Assembly: GCF_041296385.1 (NCBI RefSeq)
Contig: NW_027183778.1
Coordinates: forward strand, 1 to 64,000
Length of the DNA stretch: 64,000 nt
Source of the DNA: Aphelocoma coerulescens
Lineage: Eukaryota; Chordata; Aves; Passeriformes; Corvidae
Direction: 5' to 3'
Shown here: positions 42,070 to 54,374 of the stretch, one piece after another
Layout of the letters: every line of letters begins with the position of its first letter
Position numbering within the stretch: position 1 is the stretch's first letter
Notes under the pieces: model-generated
Seen by the model: the letters and a program-made list of their open reading frames with translations, nothing else
What the model was told of the DNA's origin: nothing
Database searches by the model: none
Translations under genes and position numbers: made by a program

Positions 42070-43434
42070 ATGGGACAAACTCACTCTGCCCATGACAGAC
42101 ATCTCTATAAACAACTTAAGTACTTACTAAGCTCCGGTCCAAGTCAATTACCTAAACAGGAGCTAAAAAACCTCTTAGAATGGACTCTGATTAATTTCCC
42201 AAATGCTGACCGTTCAGCCGTCTTTACAAGAGACTTCTGGGACACAGTTCGGGTTAAACTCTTTAATAATATCTCCCGCCGGGATTGGGCTGCCGCGGAG
42301 CTGGTCCCGGCTTGCAGAGCGCTCGTGGAGCTGTTTGCTGTGAAGGCGCCGCCCGCAGCAGCCACCTCGCCGGGTCCCGCTCCTGCTGCGAGCCCGCCCC
42401 TTGCCGCCGCGAGCCTGCAACCGGGCACGGCCCCCGCCCCGCCGCCGGACCTCACGGCTCCGGTACCCGCGGTCCAGCTGTCTCGTGCCGCCCCGCCCCA
42501 CCCCCCCGCGGTCCCTGCACCGGTCACCCCTGCCCCACCGGACTCCACCGCCCCCCCCACCGCCCCCGTCATCTCCACCCCCACGGTCCCGTTAGTCCCT
42601 GCTGTCCCGCCTCTCGCGGCTCCGGTAGCCGCGGTCCGACTGACTCGTGCCGCCCCGCCCCCCGCCCCCGCTGTCCTGGCAGCCGTCACCCCTGTCCCAC
42701 CGGACCCTACGACCCCCTCCACCGCTCCCCCCATCCCCGCCCCCCCCATCCCGTTCCTCCCTGCTGCCCCGGCTCCCGCGGTCCCCGCCCTCGGCTCCAG
42801 CGTCTTCGCGGCCCCGTCCCTCGCTCCTCCCACCCCGTCCGCCAGCGCCTTCGCGGCCCCGCCCCCCGCCGATAGCCCCGCGGGGCCAGCGGCTGCTCCC
42901 CAGCCACCTACGGGTCCTACCGCTCCCCTAGCCGCGCCTGTTATGGCTGTAGCCACCATCATAGCCGGCCCCCCGCAAAGCCAGGCGGCGACCCTTCTTC
43001 CAGCCCCCCAGGTCCCCCTCGCCGCCACCGACACGGCGCCGGTGGTGGTCAACGTCCCGTCCGCGTCCGTGGGACACGGAGCGCCCCAGCCCCGCCAGCC
43101 ACCTGGTGCCGGCGCTGCAGCGCCTACACAGATGGCTGCTGCCTCTCCCGTGCCTGCCGCTGCTCCAGCCCCGTCTCCTGGCACCGCCGCGCCGGCAGCC
43201 ACACCAGCCCAGCCTGCAAACTCCCAGCGGCAGCACGCCGCGGTCCAGCCGCCGACTGGCCCACCGTTCGCCATGGCCCCACCGCAACATACTCCCGCCG
43301 CCTCCACGCCGGCCCTCCCGCCTCCCGCAGCCCCGGGATCGTCTCCTGCCGACGGGACAGCCCTGCCACCTCCCGCTCTCCCCGACACACAGACAGCGGC
43401 CATCACAGTCCGCCACGTTGACCTGATGGCGTAA
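42070..43434 (+). CDS. gag: Truncated Gag (P5)
   Basis: Same 454-residue product as P1. Confidence 0.85.
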   Translation: MGQTHSAHDRHLYKQLKYLLSSGPSQLPKQELKNLLEWTLINFPNADRSAVFTRDFWDTVRVKLFNNISRRDWAAAELVPACRALVELFAVKAPPAAATSPGPAPAASPPLAAASLQPGTAPAPPPDLTAPVPAVQLSRAAPPHPPAVPAPVTPAPPDSTAPPTAPVISTPTVPLVPAVPPLAAPVAAVRLTRAAPPPAPAVLAAVTPVPPDPTTPSTAPPIPAPPIPFLPAAPAPAVPALGSSVFAAPSLAPPTPSASAFAAPPPADSPAGPAAAPQPPTGPTAPLAAPVMAVATIIAGPPQSQAATLLPAPQVPLAATDTAPVVVNVPSASVGHGAPQPRQPPGAGAAAPTQMAAASPVPAAAPAPSPGTAAPAATPAQPANSQRQHAAVQPPTGPPFAMAPPQHTPAASTPALPPPAAPGSSPADGTALPPPALPDTQTAAITVRHVDLMA

Positions 43435-44586
43435 CCCACGCACGCTCACACTTCTCCAACCACAGCACTGCTCACGGAACTAGCTCCGCCACCGCCCCCC
43501 ACGGCTTTCACCTCGCCTTCAATAGAGCCACCCGCACCCCCTCGCCCGCTGCCGCGGAGCCGGTTGCTCGCGGCCCCCCCGCCTCCTCGCCCGCCACCGC
43601 GGAGATCGGCAGTGCCATCGCCGCCCCCGCCGGGGCCCTCCGGCACCGCACAGCTGTATCCCTCGGCTACCGCCGCCCAGCAACATCCCTCCGCGCAGCT
43701 CAGCCTCGCCTCACAAGCCGCAAACAGGGGGGGAACGGAGGGCAGTGGTGCAGCTCCAGTGGCAGGGAAGACGGAGAGCCGCTCTGCCCGAGCTGATGCT
43801 TTAAATCTAACACCAGGAAACCCTGAAAAGCAGCCAGATTTGTTTGCAATGAGCCCCAGAGTCCCGCCAGCGAGCGGCTGGGATCTTGCAACCCATAAGG
43901 AGAAAACGAGTTCTGAGAGTTTGTTAGCGCTACTTTCTGAATCAAAAAATCCTCCAAAGTGCTCAGATTATTCTCAATTAACAGATTGGCATGAAATAAG
44001 ACTCCAAAGCTGTAAAGATGAAAGTCTATTAGCTAAGCCTGTGATAGCTAGCCAACAGCCTGACAGTCCCAAAACGTGGGTTCCCATCCCCACTCACGAA
44101 ATTAAAGAACTAAGAAGGGCTGTAAGAGATAGTGGTATTTGCTCACCGTATCTTAAACAACTGCTAAAAAGTACCCTAAAAAGAACACATCAAACCCTAA
44201 AACGCATTTTAGATCAACAGAGAGGGGGAGAAGTCCAGGATACACCTCAAAGGAGGTTGAACAAGGCTTTGTATGTTTACAATTTTTTGAATAGCTCTGC
44301 AGAAGAGCCTGATCCCCCCATTTATAGACATTTTTTGAACAACAAAAAAGCAAAACTGAAAGAGCGCCCCCCAGTTTTGATTAAAAATCTAGACTCAGGA
44401 AAAATAGAAGGACCATACAATCTTATAATGTGGGGGAAGGGGTTTGCATGTGTTTCCACAGGTGAAGGAATCAAGTGGGTTCCAGCAAAAAACGTGAAGC
44501 CATACCTCGCATCAAAGCCTGCTGATGCCACCACACCAGCCAGTGACTCTGCAAGTGGAAGCCAGGAAGCAAGCACCCAGACCTGA
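43435..44586 (+). pseudogene. gag-pol: Gag-Pol remnant (P5)
   Basis: As in P2. Confidence 0.88.
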
Positions 44587-44640
44587 ACTGCGCAGAATCA
44601 CCAGAAGAAAGTGATCTGCCAAAAACAGCTCAAGAAAAGA

Positions 44641-45999
44641 ATGGAGTTTTCTCATTTGCGCGCGTGCATGTTGCTTTTATTCTTTTGTTTTAGTTTTTGT
44701 AGTGAAGCTTTACCTGTGAATCAACCAAAGACAAATGTCTGGGTTGCTTTAGCCAAATCCGCAGGCTCCGATACCATCTGTCTATCTGACACAAGCCCTG
44801 ACAAACCTTTTTCAACCTGTTTAGTTGGAGTACCTCTTCCAGAAGGTTTTGATAATATTACTCTTGATAAGTATTGGCCATATGACGATCATCATGTATC
44901 TCCAACTCCCAGCCATAGACACCAAACTTATATTGATAATTCTAAAATTGATAAATCTGACCTTCAAGAGCTAGAAATCCTAGGTTCGTTAACTATGGAT
45001 ACCTGCTATTTCTTTCACTTTCAAGGAGAAAACGGTCCCCATTTAAATGTTACCCCATATCACCCAGCTTATAGCAATGTAACTTCTTGGTGTAGTCAAG
45101 TTAAGCTTCTTATATATGACGAACCTCATGCAGATCGTTTTAGCAAACTTCCTATTCGATTCCCCAGAGGAATTTGGCTCATCTGTGGAGACAGGGCCTG
45201 GCAAGGTATACCTTCAAAAATAGATGGTGGCCCTTGTGCTCTGGGACAACTTACAATTATTGCTCCCAGTGTCAAAGAGGTAATCAAAAAGAAAAGCAGA
45301 AAGATCAGATCTTCCTGGGGACATCAGTACGATAGTGACTGTGATAGTGACTTCCACCCTTGGAACTCTGGAAAATCAATTGTTGCAAGCATTTTTCTAC
45401 CTCAGTTAAGCTCCTCAATTGCTTTAAAACAGTTAAACAAGTTGGGATGTTGGCTCAGCAAGGAGGTAAATGCCACCTCTACTATGATCAGTGATCTGTT
45501 AACCGATGAAGAGGCAGTCAGACATGCCACTTTACAAAATAGAGCTGCCGTTGATTATCTTTTATTAGCACATGGGCACGGCTGTGAAGATTTTGAAGGA
45601 TTATGCTGTATGAACTTATCCGATCATTCTGTTTCCATTCACAAACAGCTACAAAACCTAAAGGATCTAGCTAACCAAATTAGAACAGATGACCCGTCTT
45701 GGCTGGACAGTTTGTTTGATGATTGGAGCTTTGCACCTTGGCTAAGGGAACTCTGTAAAATAGGCTTGATTATTCTAGTAGTAATAATTATAGTTTTAGT
45801 AGCAGTACCTTGTATGCTTCAGTGTGTGCAAAAAATAACGAGTAGGACTGTATCTAATATCTTAGTTGTTCATCAGAACGGGGGAGATGTTGGGGAAGAT
45901 GAAACAGGAAAGCCTTATAAATATGATTGCCTAACAAAAGATTCTGGGAATATGAAAACTGTGAGCGACATCGAGATGAAGGCCATCTTTGAGATATAG
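44641..45999 (+). CDS. env: Envelope glycoprotein, intact frame (P5)
   Basis: Protein identical to P1, with the silent right-hand GAG variant. Confidence 0.93.
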   Translation: MEFSHLRACMLLLFFCFSFCSEALPVNQPKTNVWVALAKSAGSDTICLSDTSPDKPFSTCLVGVPLPEGFDNITLDKYWPYDDHHVSPTPSHRHQTYIDNSKIDKSDLQELEILGSLTMDTCYFFHFQGENGPHLNVTPYHPAYSNVTSWCSQVKLLIYDEPHADRFSKLPIRFPRGIWLICGDRAWQGIPSKIDGGPCALGQLTIIAPSVKEVIKKKSRKIRSSWGHQYDSDCDSDFHPWNSGKSIVASIFLPQLSSSIALKQLNKLGCWLSKEVNATSTMISDLLTDEEAVRHATLQNRAAVDYLLLAHGHGCEDFEGLCCMNLSDHSVSIHKQLQNLKDLANQIRTDDPSWLDSLFDDWSFAPWLRELCKIGLIILVVIIIVLVAVPCMLQCVQKITSRTVSNILVVHQNGGDVGEDETGKPYKYDCLTKDSGNMKTVSDIEMKAIFEI

Positions 46000-46719
46000 A
46001 GTCTTAGTTACTGAACAACTGGAAAACAATGGTATAGCCGGCTGAAGGTAATCCCCTCTTGATTGAACAATACCCTCTGCTTGCAGACAGGTCCAAGGGT
46101 CAGAGCAGACCCTACTAGCTCAGCAGAAGGGGTCCAAAGAGTAGTTTTTAGAAGTTAAAATGTAACACTCTATGGTAATGTAAGAACTCTTATAGGCTGT
46201 ATGTAAATGCTATAGGATTTGTACCTTGTATTAGATTGGCTACTGAGAATTAGAATATTCACTACAGAAGATGATTTATTGTATTGTAACAAGCTCCTCG
46301 CTCTCTTAACTCCTCTCCTCTTAGTAATGCTCTTCTCCTCTTAGTAACGCTCTTAGTAACTCTCTTAGTAGCTCTCTTAGTAATGCTCTTCTCCTCTTAG
46401 TAGCTCTCTTAGTAACTCTCTTGCTCTTCTTCTTCCTCTTAATTCAGCTCTCCTCTTAGTTTGTCTCTCTTGCTCTTTACACTCTTAGCTCTCAGCCTCT
46501 TGCTCTAGCTCTCTCGCTCACTCTCTCTCCCTCTCTTACACCTTGGGCCTGCTTGGAGCTGCAGCTGGCAGCTCTAAGCAGTGCCCCTGTACCCACGCCC
46601 TCTGCAATAAACTGCATGCTCCAAAGACCTGCTTATAGAGATCTCTCATCGCCGTCCATCTCCAGCCGGGCCCGACCGAACCCACACCCTCATCACCATC
46701 ATCGCCATCAATTTCGACA
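45888..46719 (+). repeat. 3' LTR of P5
   Basis: Polypurine tract 45880-45887; right-hand subfamily type (G88, A761). Confidence 0.96.
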
Positions 46720-48992
46720 TTTGTGATGCTGGGGAACTACAAGGAAGCCTGGCTCCTCTGTGACACCACCACAGAAGCTCAGGGGAGCCCTGGAGACCGT
46801 GCTGATGCTATTGAACCTGATGCAACCCTGCCTCCTCTGTGACACCACAGAAGCTCTTGGAGCCCTGGAGACCGTGGTGATGCTATGGAACCTGATGCAA
46901 CCCTGCCTCCTCTGTGACACCACAGAACCTCTGGGAGCCCTGGAGACCGTGCTGATGCTATGGAACCTGATGCAACCCTGCCTCCACTGTGACACCACAG
47001 AAGCTCAGGGAGCCCTGGAGACTGTGGTGATGCTATGGAACCTGATGCAACCCTGCCTCCACTGTGACACCACAGAACCTCTGGGAGCCCTGGAGACCGT
47101 GCTGATGCTATGGAACCTGATGCAACCCTGCCTCCACTGTGACACCACAGAAGCTCGGGGAGCTCTGCAGACCGTGGGGATGCTGGCGAAGCTGACGGAA
47201 CCCTGGGCACCACAGTGACGCTATGGAACCTGGTGGAACCGAGGGGCCACAGTGACACTGTGGGGCCTTTTGGAAGCAACAGGACCCTGGTGGGAAGCCA
47301 CGGGATGATTAATCCTGCACGAACCTGCTCCAGGTGGGCTCCTCTCTCCCGGCTTCCACAGGTGCTGCTAGGATCCCACTCCGGCACTGGCTTGGCACGG
47401 GCTCACGGCTTCCTTTGGCAATGGCTCTGCTCCAGGATGGCATGCTGCAGAGAATGCAGGTAGATTTTGTGCTCACTCCTGGCATGCAGCTGGACAATAA
47501 AGCCTGATCCAGCCCCCCCTCAGCATATGTCCGGCTCTGGCATTGGGGCGGGGCAACTTTGGGAGCAGCCCCAGCCCTGCTCCTGCTCCCGGCTGGGCAC
47601 CCAGCTGCTGGGACACAGGTGTGTCCTGATGCCACCGTCTACTCCTTTGAGAAGGGGAGGACAGAGTGCATCAGGGAGTTTGGTGTGGCTTACATGCGGC
47701 AAGGAGAAGGTGCAGCCCCAAACTGGCTTTCACTTCTAGAACCTTTTGCTATTGCGGGAGCAGCTGCTGGAGCTTTTCAACCGAGCTGCAAGAGTGAAAA
47801 GTGTGATGGCATGTCTATCTGAGAAGGAAGGTTCGGTGCCGCAGCCTGTTGTGCACAATTTATATGCTGATAAGAGAAGGGGGTGCTTTTGCAACGTTTT
47901 CCTTCCTGACACTTCTGTCTCTGTGAGCTTTAGCTGCTTGGACTCAGGGATACCGAAGGTGTGTGAAAGTGACTGGGATGCGAGAATCATGTTGCACAGG
48001 GAACAGGGAAGGTCAGCAAATGTTTCCTGTCCTGGCACATCTCTCAGTCTGAACTGCAGCTGCAGATGCTTCACTTCCGCCAAGGACTCTGCCACCTTGA
48101 GAGAAGGATGCGCTCTATGGAGTTGAGAAAGAAAGTGCGTCTCACTAGCTTCTTTCCTCTACTTCATAGACAGCAAAGGGGCTATGAAAGGCAGCACTGG
48201 CTTTTTGTTCTAGGACTTCTTCTTTACAAGCAGCTGCTGGATGTTTGGAAGGGGGTTTGGGATATGCAAAAATGAGAGGCTAAGATGGTAAGAGGGTAAG
48301 ATGGAAGTCATCTGGCAAAAGCAGAGCTCACAAAAGGGCCAGCTGAGAAAGCTCTTGCTGCCTACAACTTCAACTGCACCCCTCAAAGCAGCAGCACACA
48401 CGCTGCTCTCGGCACTTTCCTTCTCAGCTCTACGCACCATCCTAAGCCTTGCCTCTCCCACACTCAGGATCCAAAGACAACGGCACCAGGGACTGCTCAC
48501 ACACTAAAGGCACCAGGACAAAAGGCTCACCAGCTTGGCCTTTGCATTCCCGCTGACAGCTCCACAGCTTGAACCCAGAGAACTGCCTGCTGCCAACAGC
48601 CTTTCCAATCACTCTGAGCACCTCATGACAAGGAGTGTGGGGAATGAATCTCCAGCAGCCTCCTGCCCCAGGCTGTCCCCCGGGAGCAGCCCTGCTCCAG
48701 GCCGTGACTGCCACCTGCACAGCCAAAGGACCCAGAGCCGGTGTTACACACCACGGCTGTGCCTGGCACAGAGACACCAGTGGCCACACAAGTGGCCATG
48801 GCACTGTCCACACACAGTCCCTGCTGCTGCTCCCCCAGCCGCTGGCACCAACTCCCAGCCACCCACTCCTAAAGCCACGGGGCCCACTGGGACACTGCGG
48901 GGGCTCGTGGAAGCCAGCGGCCATTGTGACACAGCGGGGCTGCACAGAGCCCACGGTGCTTTGTGACCCGTGGCTCCCAGGAGAGCCTTTGT
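46720..48992. repeat. Satellite spacer between P5 and P6 (2,273 bp)
   Basis: Right part of S8 and left part of S9 (from 47769). No gene seen. Confidence 0.94.
46759..47199. repeat. 75-bp minisatellite (S8)
   Basis: Five units plus a partial. Confidence 0.93.
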
Positions 48993-49824
48993 TGTTGGGG
49001 AAGATGAAACAGGAAAGCCTTATAAATATGATTGCCTAACAAAAGATTCTGGGAATATGAAAACTGTGAGCGACATCGAAATGAAGGCCATCTTTGAGAT
49101 ATAGAGTCTTAGTTACTGAACAACTGGAAAACAATGGTATAGCCGGCTGAAGGTAATCCCCTCTTGATTGAACAATACCCTCTGCTTGCAGACAGGTCCA
49201 AGGGTCAGAGCAGACCCTACTAGCTCAGCAGAAGGGGTCCAAAGAGTAGTTTTTAGAAGTTAAAATGTAACACTCTATGGTAATGTAAGAACTCTTATAG
49301 GCTGTATGTAAATGCTATAGGATTTGTACCTTGTATTAGATTGGCTACTGAGAATTAGAATATTCACTACAGAAGATGATTTATTGTATTGTAACAAGCT
49401 CCTCGCTCTCTTAACTCCTCTCCTCTTAGTAATGCTCTTCTCCTCTTAGTAACGCTCTTAGTAACTCTCTTAGTAGCTCTCTTAGTAATGCTCTTCTCCT
49501 CTTAGTAGCTCTCTTAGTAACTCTCTTGCTCTTCTTCTTCCTCTTAATTCAGCTCTCCTCTTAGTTTGTCTCTCTTGCTCTTTACACTCTTAGCTCTCAG
49601 CCTCTTGCTCTAGCTCTCTCGCTCACTCTCTCTCCCTCTCTTACACCTTGGGCCTGCTTGGAGCTGCAGCTGGCAGCTCTAAGCAGTGCCCCTGTACCCA
49701 CGCCCTCTGCAATAAACTGCATGCTCCAAAGACCTGCTTATAGAGATCTCTCGTCGCCGTCCATCTCCAGCCGGGCCCGACCGAACCCACACCCTCATCA
49801 CCATCATCGCCATCAATTTCGACA
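48993..49824 (+). repeat. 5' LTR of P6
   Basis: A at position 88 and G at 761, unlike its own 3' LTR. Confidence 0.96.
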
Positions 49825-50444
49825 AACTGGCGCCCAAACGTGAGTGAAGGCCTGATTCAGCTTCTTCCACCTGTGAGAGACTTCGCCATGGACGGTAACT
49901 AAAAGACCAGTTATAGCCACCTGGAACGTGTCGTGAGCACGGCATACCGTTGCTGCGCAGCGTAAAAGCCGGAGCTCTATAACTCTGCTGAGGCAGCCCT
50001 CGAGCACGGGGAGCCGTTACTTCGTAGCAATTACCTGGAGCTCTCGGAGGGAGGAAATTGCCTGGCAGTCCTCGAGCACAGACGGCCACTGCTGCGCAGC
50101 GGTTACCTGGAGCTCTTTGAGGAAGTTTGCCGTGGTACCCCTCGAGCACGGACACGCTGCTAAGCAGTGCAGACCGGAGCTCTTAGGAGGGATCCAGCCG
50201 CGCGCCCGAGCACAGGCGGGTATTGCTCAGCACCGCCCGCGCTGGAGCTCTGAGTGGAGACACCTGCGAGGTCCCGAGCACGGAAAGCCGTTGCCAAGCG
50301 ACGCCTGAAACCGGAGCTCTGAGGAGGGACCCGACAGCAGCGTCCTGAGCGCCGTGTGGAGAGCCTGGCCAGCCCCCCACGACGGACTTCTGATTAAGGA
50401 CCCTGCCCCCTGCGACATCTAGGTGAGTATCATACTGGTCAATA
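49825..50444 (+). promoter_or_regulatory. Leader of P6: PBS, hairpin repeats, splice donor
   Basis: Primer binding site 49828-49845, six hairpin repeats 49935-50320, donor GT at 50423. Confidence 0.82.
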
Positions 50445-51809
50445 ATGGGACAAACTCACTCTGCCCATGACAGACATCTCTATAAACAACTTAAGTACTT
50501 ACTAAGCTCCGGTCCAAGTCAATTACCTAAACAGGAGCTAAAAAACCTCTTAGAATGGACTCTGATTAATTTCCCAAATGCTGACCGTTCAGCCGTCTTT
50601 ACAAGAGACTTCTGGGACACAGTTCGGGTTAAACTCTTTAATAATATCTCCCGCCGGGATTGGGCTGCCGCGGAGCTGGTCCCGGCTTGCAGAGCGCTCG
50701 TGGAGCTGTTTGCTGTGAAGGCGCCGCCCGCAGCAGCCACCTCGCCGGGTCCCGCTCCTGCTGCGAGCCCGCCCCTTGCCGCCGCGAGCCTGCAACCGGG
50801 CACGGCCCCCGCCCCGCCGCCGGACCTCACGGCTCCGGTACCCGCGGTCCAGCTGTCTCGTGCCGCCCCGCCCCACCCCCCCGCGGTCCCTGCACCGGTC
50901 ACCCCTGCCCCACCGGACTCCACCGCCCCCCCCACCGCCCCCGTCATCTCCACCCCCACGGTCCCGTTAGTCCCTGCTGTCCCGCCTCTCGCGGCTCCGG
51001 TAGCCGCGGTCCGACTGACTCGTGCCGCCCCGCCCCCCGCCCCCGCTGTCCTGGCAGCCGTCACCCCTGTCCCACCGGACCCTACGACCCCCTCCACCGC
51101 TCCCCCCATCCCCGCCCCCCCCATCCCGTTCCTCCCTGCTGCCCCGGCTCCCGCGGTCCCCGCCCTCGGCTCCAGCGTCTTCGCGGCCCCGTCCCTCGCT
51201 CCTCCCACCCCGTCCGCCAGCGCCTTCGCGGCCCCGCCCCCCGCCGATAGCCCCGCGGGGCCAGCGGCTGCTCCCCAGCCACCTACGGGTCCTACCGCTC
51301 CCCTAGCCGCGCCTGTTATGGCTGTAGCCACCATCATAGCCGGCCCCCCGCAAAGCCAGGCGGCGACCCTTCTTCCAGCCCCCCAGGTCCCCCTCGCCGC
51401 CACCGACACGGCGCCGGTGGTGGTCAACGTCCCGTCCGCGTCCGTGGGACACGGAGCGCCCCAGCCCCGCCAGCCACCTGGTGCCGGCGCTGCAGCGCCT
51501 ACACAGATGGCTGCTGCCTCTCCCGTGCCTGCCGCTGCTCCAGCCCCGTCTCCTGGCACCGCCGCGCCGGCAGCCACACCAGCCCAGCCTGCAAACTCCC
51601 AGCGGCAGCACGCCGCGGTCCAGCCGCCGACTGGCCCACCGTTCGCCATGGCCCCACCGCAACATACTCCCGCCGCCTCCACGCCGGCCCTCCCGCCTCC
51701 CGCAGCCCCGGGATCGTCTCCTGCCGACGGGACAGCCCTGCCACCTCCCGCTCTCCCCGACACACAGACAGCGGCCATCACAGTCCGCCACGTTGACCTG
51801 ATGGCGTAA
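50445..51809 (+). CDS. gag: Truncated Gag (P6)
   Basis: Same 454-residue product as P1. Confidence 0.85.
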   Translation: MGQTHSAHDRHLYKQLKYLLSSGPSQLPKQELKNLLEWTLINFPNADRSAVFTRDFWDTVRVKLFNNISRRDWAAAELVPACRALVELFAVKAPPAAATSPGPAPAASPPLAAASLQPGTAPAPPPDLTAPVPAVQLSRAAPPHPPAVPAPVTPAPPDSTAPPTAPVISTPTVPLVPAVPPLAAPVAAVRLTRAAPPPAPAVLAAVTPVPPDPTTPSTAPPIPAPPIPFLPAAPAPAVPALGSSVFAAPSLAPPTPSASAFAAPPPADSPAGPAAAPQPPTGPTAPLAAPVMAVATIIAGPPQSQAATLLPAPQVPLAATDTAPVVVNVPSASVGHGAPQPRQPPGAGAAAPTQMAAASPVPAAAPAPSPGTAAPAATPAQPANSQRQHAAVQPPTGPPFAMAPPQHTPAASTPALPPPAAPGSSPADGTALPPPALPDTQTAAITVRHVDLMA

Positions 51810-52961
51810 CCCACGCACGCTCACACTTCTCCAACCACAGCACTGCTCACGGAACTAGCTCCGCCACCGCCCCCCACGGCTTTCACCTCGCCTTCAATAG
51901 AGCCACCCGCACCCCCTCGCCCGCTGCCGCGGAGCCGGTTGCTCGCGGCCCCCCCGCCTCCTCGCCCGCCACCGCGGAGATCGGCAGTGCCATCGCCGCC
52001 CCCGCCGGGGCCCTCCGGCACCGCACAGCTGTATCCCTCGGCTACCGCCGCCCAGCAACATCCCTCCGCGCAGCTCAGCCTCGCCTCACAAGCCGCAAAC
52101 AGGGGGGGAACGGAGGGCAGTGGTGCAGCTCCAGTGGCAGGGAAGACGGAGAGCCGCTCTGCCCGAGCTGATGCTTTAAATCTAACACCAGGAAACCCTG
52201 AAAAGCAGCCAGATTTGTTTGCAATGAGCCCCAGAGTCCCGCCAGCGAGCGGCTGGGATCTTGCAACCCATAAGGAGAAAACGAGTTCTGAGAGTTTGTT
52301 AGCGCTACTTTCTGAATCAAAAAATCCTCCAAAGTGCTCAGATTATTCTCAATTAACAGATTGGCATGAAATAAGACTCCAAAGCTGTAAAGATGAAAGT
52401 CTATTAGCTAAGCCTGTGATAGCTAGCCAACAGCCTGACAGTCCCAAAACGTGGGTTCCCATCCCCACTCACGAAATTAAAGAACTAAGAAGGGCTGTAA
52501 GAGATAGTGGTATTTGCTCACCGTATCTTAAACAACTGCTAAAAAGTACCCTAAAAAGAACACATCAAACCCTAAAACGCATTTTAGATCAACAGAGAGG
52601 GGGAGAAGTCCAGGATACACCTCAAAGGAGGTTGAACAAGGCTTTGTATGTTTACAATTTTTTGAATAGCTCTGCAGAAGAGCCTGATCCCCCCATTTAT
52701 AGACATTTTTTGAACAACAAAAAAGCAAAACTGAAAGAGCGCCCCCCAGTTTTGATTAAAAATCTAGACTCAGGAAAAATAGAAGGACCATACAATCTTA
52801 TAATGTGGGGGAAGGGGTTTGCATGTGTTTCCACAGGTGAAGGAATCAAGTGGGTTCCAGCAAAAAACGTGAAGCCATACCTCGCATCAAAGCCTGCTGA
52901 TGCCACCACACCAGCCAGTGACTCTGCAAGTGGAAGCCAGGAAGCAAGCACCCAGACCTGA
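51810..52961 (+). pseudogene. gag-pol: Gag-Pol remnant (P6)
   Basis: As in P2. Confidence 0.88.
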
Positions 52962-53015
52962 ACTGCGCAGAATCACCAGAAGAAAGTGATCTGCCAAAAA
53001 CAGCTCAAGAAAAGA

Positions 53016-54374
53016 ATGGAGTTTTCTCATTTGCGCGCGTGCATGTTGCTTTTATTCTTTTGTTTTAGTTTTTGTAGTGAAGCTTTACCTGTGAATCAAC
53101 CAAAGACAAATGTCTGGGTTGCTTTAGCCAAATCCGCAGGCTCCGATACCATCTGTCTATCTGACACAAGCCCTGACAAACCTTTTTCAACCTGTTTAGT
53201 TGGAGTACCTCTTCCAGAAGGTTTTGATAATATTACTCTTGATAAGTATTGGCCATATGACGATCATCATGTATCTCCAACTCCCAGCCATAGACACCAA
53301 ACTTATATTGATAATTCTAAAATTGATAAATCTGACCTTCAAGAGCTAGAAATCCTAGGTTCGTTAACTATGGATACCTGCTATTTCTTTCACTTTCAAG
53401 GAGAAAACGGTCCCCATTTAAATGTTACCCCATATCACCCAGCTTATAGCAATGTAACTTCTTGGTGTAGTCAAGTTAAGCTTCTTATATATGACGAACC
53501 TCATGCAGATCGTTTTAGCAAACTTCCTATTCGATTCCCCAGAGGAATTTGGCTCATCTGTGGAGACAGGGCCTGGCAAGGTATACCTTCAAAAATAGAT
53601 GGTGGCCCTTGTGCTCTGGGACAACTTACAATTATTGCTCCCAGTGTCAAAGAGGTAATCAAAAAGAAAAGCAGAAAGATCAGATCTTCCTGGGGACATC
53701 AGTACGATAGTGACTGTGATAGTGACTTCCACCCTTGGAACTCTGGAAAATCAATTGTTGCAAGCATTTTTCTACCTCAGTTAAGCTCCTCAATTGCTTT
53801 AAAACAGTTAAACAAGTTGGGATGTTGGCTCAGCAAGGAGGTAAATGCCACCTCTACTATGATCAGTGATCTGTTAACCGATGAAGAGGCAGTCAGACAT
53901 GCCACTTTACAAAATAGAGCTGCCGTTGATTATCTTTTATTAGCACATGGGCACGGCTGTGAAGATTTTGAAGGATTATGCTGTATGAACTTATCCGATC
54001 ATTCTGTTTCCATTCACAAACAGCTACAAAACCTAAAGGATCTAGCTAACCAAATTAGAACAGATGACCCGTCTTGGCTGGACAGTTTGTTTGATGATTG
54101 GAGCTTTGCACCTTGGCTAAGGGAACTCTGTAAAATAGGCTTGATTATTCTAGTAGTAATAATTATAGTTTTAGTAGCAGTACCTTGTATGCTTCAGTGT
54201 GTGCAAAAAATAACGAGTAGGACTGTATCTAATATCTTAGTTGTTCATCAGAACGGGGGAGATGTTGGGGAAGATGAAACAGGAAAGCCTTATAAATATG
54301 ATTGCCTAACAAAAGATTCTGGGAATATGAAAACTGTGAGCGACATCGAGATGAAGGCCATCTTTGAGATATAG
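53016..54374 (+). CDS. env: Envelope glycoprotein, intact frame (P6)
   Basis: Protein identical to P1, with the silent right-hand GAG variant. Confidence 0.93.
   Translation: MEFSHLRACMLLLFFCFSFCSEALPVNQPKTNVWVALAKSAGSDTICLSDTSPDKPFSTCLVGVPLPEGFDNITLDKYWPYDDHHVSPTPSHRHQTYIDNSKIDKSDLQELEILGSLTMDTCYFFHFQGENGPHLNVTPYHPAYSNVTSWCSQVKLLIYDEPHADRFSKLPIRFPRGIWLICGDRAWQGIPSKIDGGPCALGQLTIIAPSVKEVIKKKSRKIRSSWGHQYDSDCDSDFHPWNSGKSIVASIFLPQLSSSIALKQLNKLGCWLSKEVNATSTMISDLLTDEEAVRHATLQNRAAVDYLLLAHGHGCEDFEGLCCMNLSDHSVSIHKQLQNLKDLANQIRTDDPSWLDSLFDDWSFAPWLRELCKIGLIILVVIIIVLVAVPCMLQCVQKITSRTVSNILVVHQNGGDVGEDETGKPYKYDCLTKDSGNMKTVSDIEMKAIFEI

Larger units (their letters stand above)
40618..46719 (+). mobile_element. 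Defective provirus P5 (6,102 bp)
   Basis: TTTGT at 40613-40617 and 46720-46724. Confidence 0.97.
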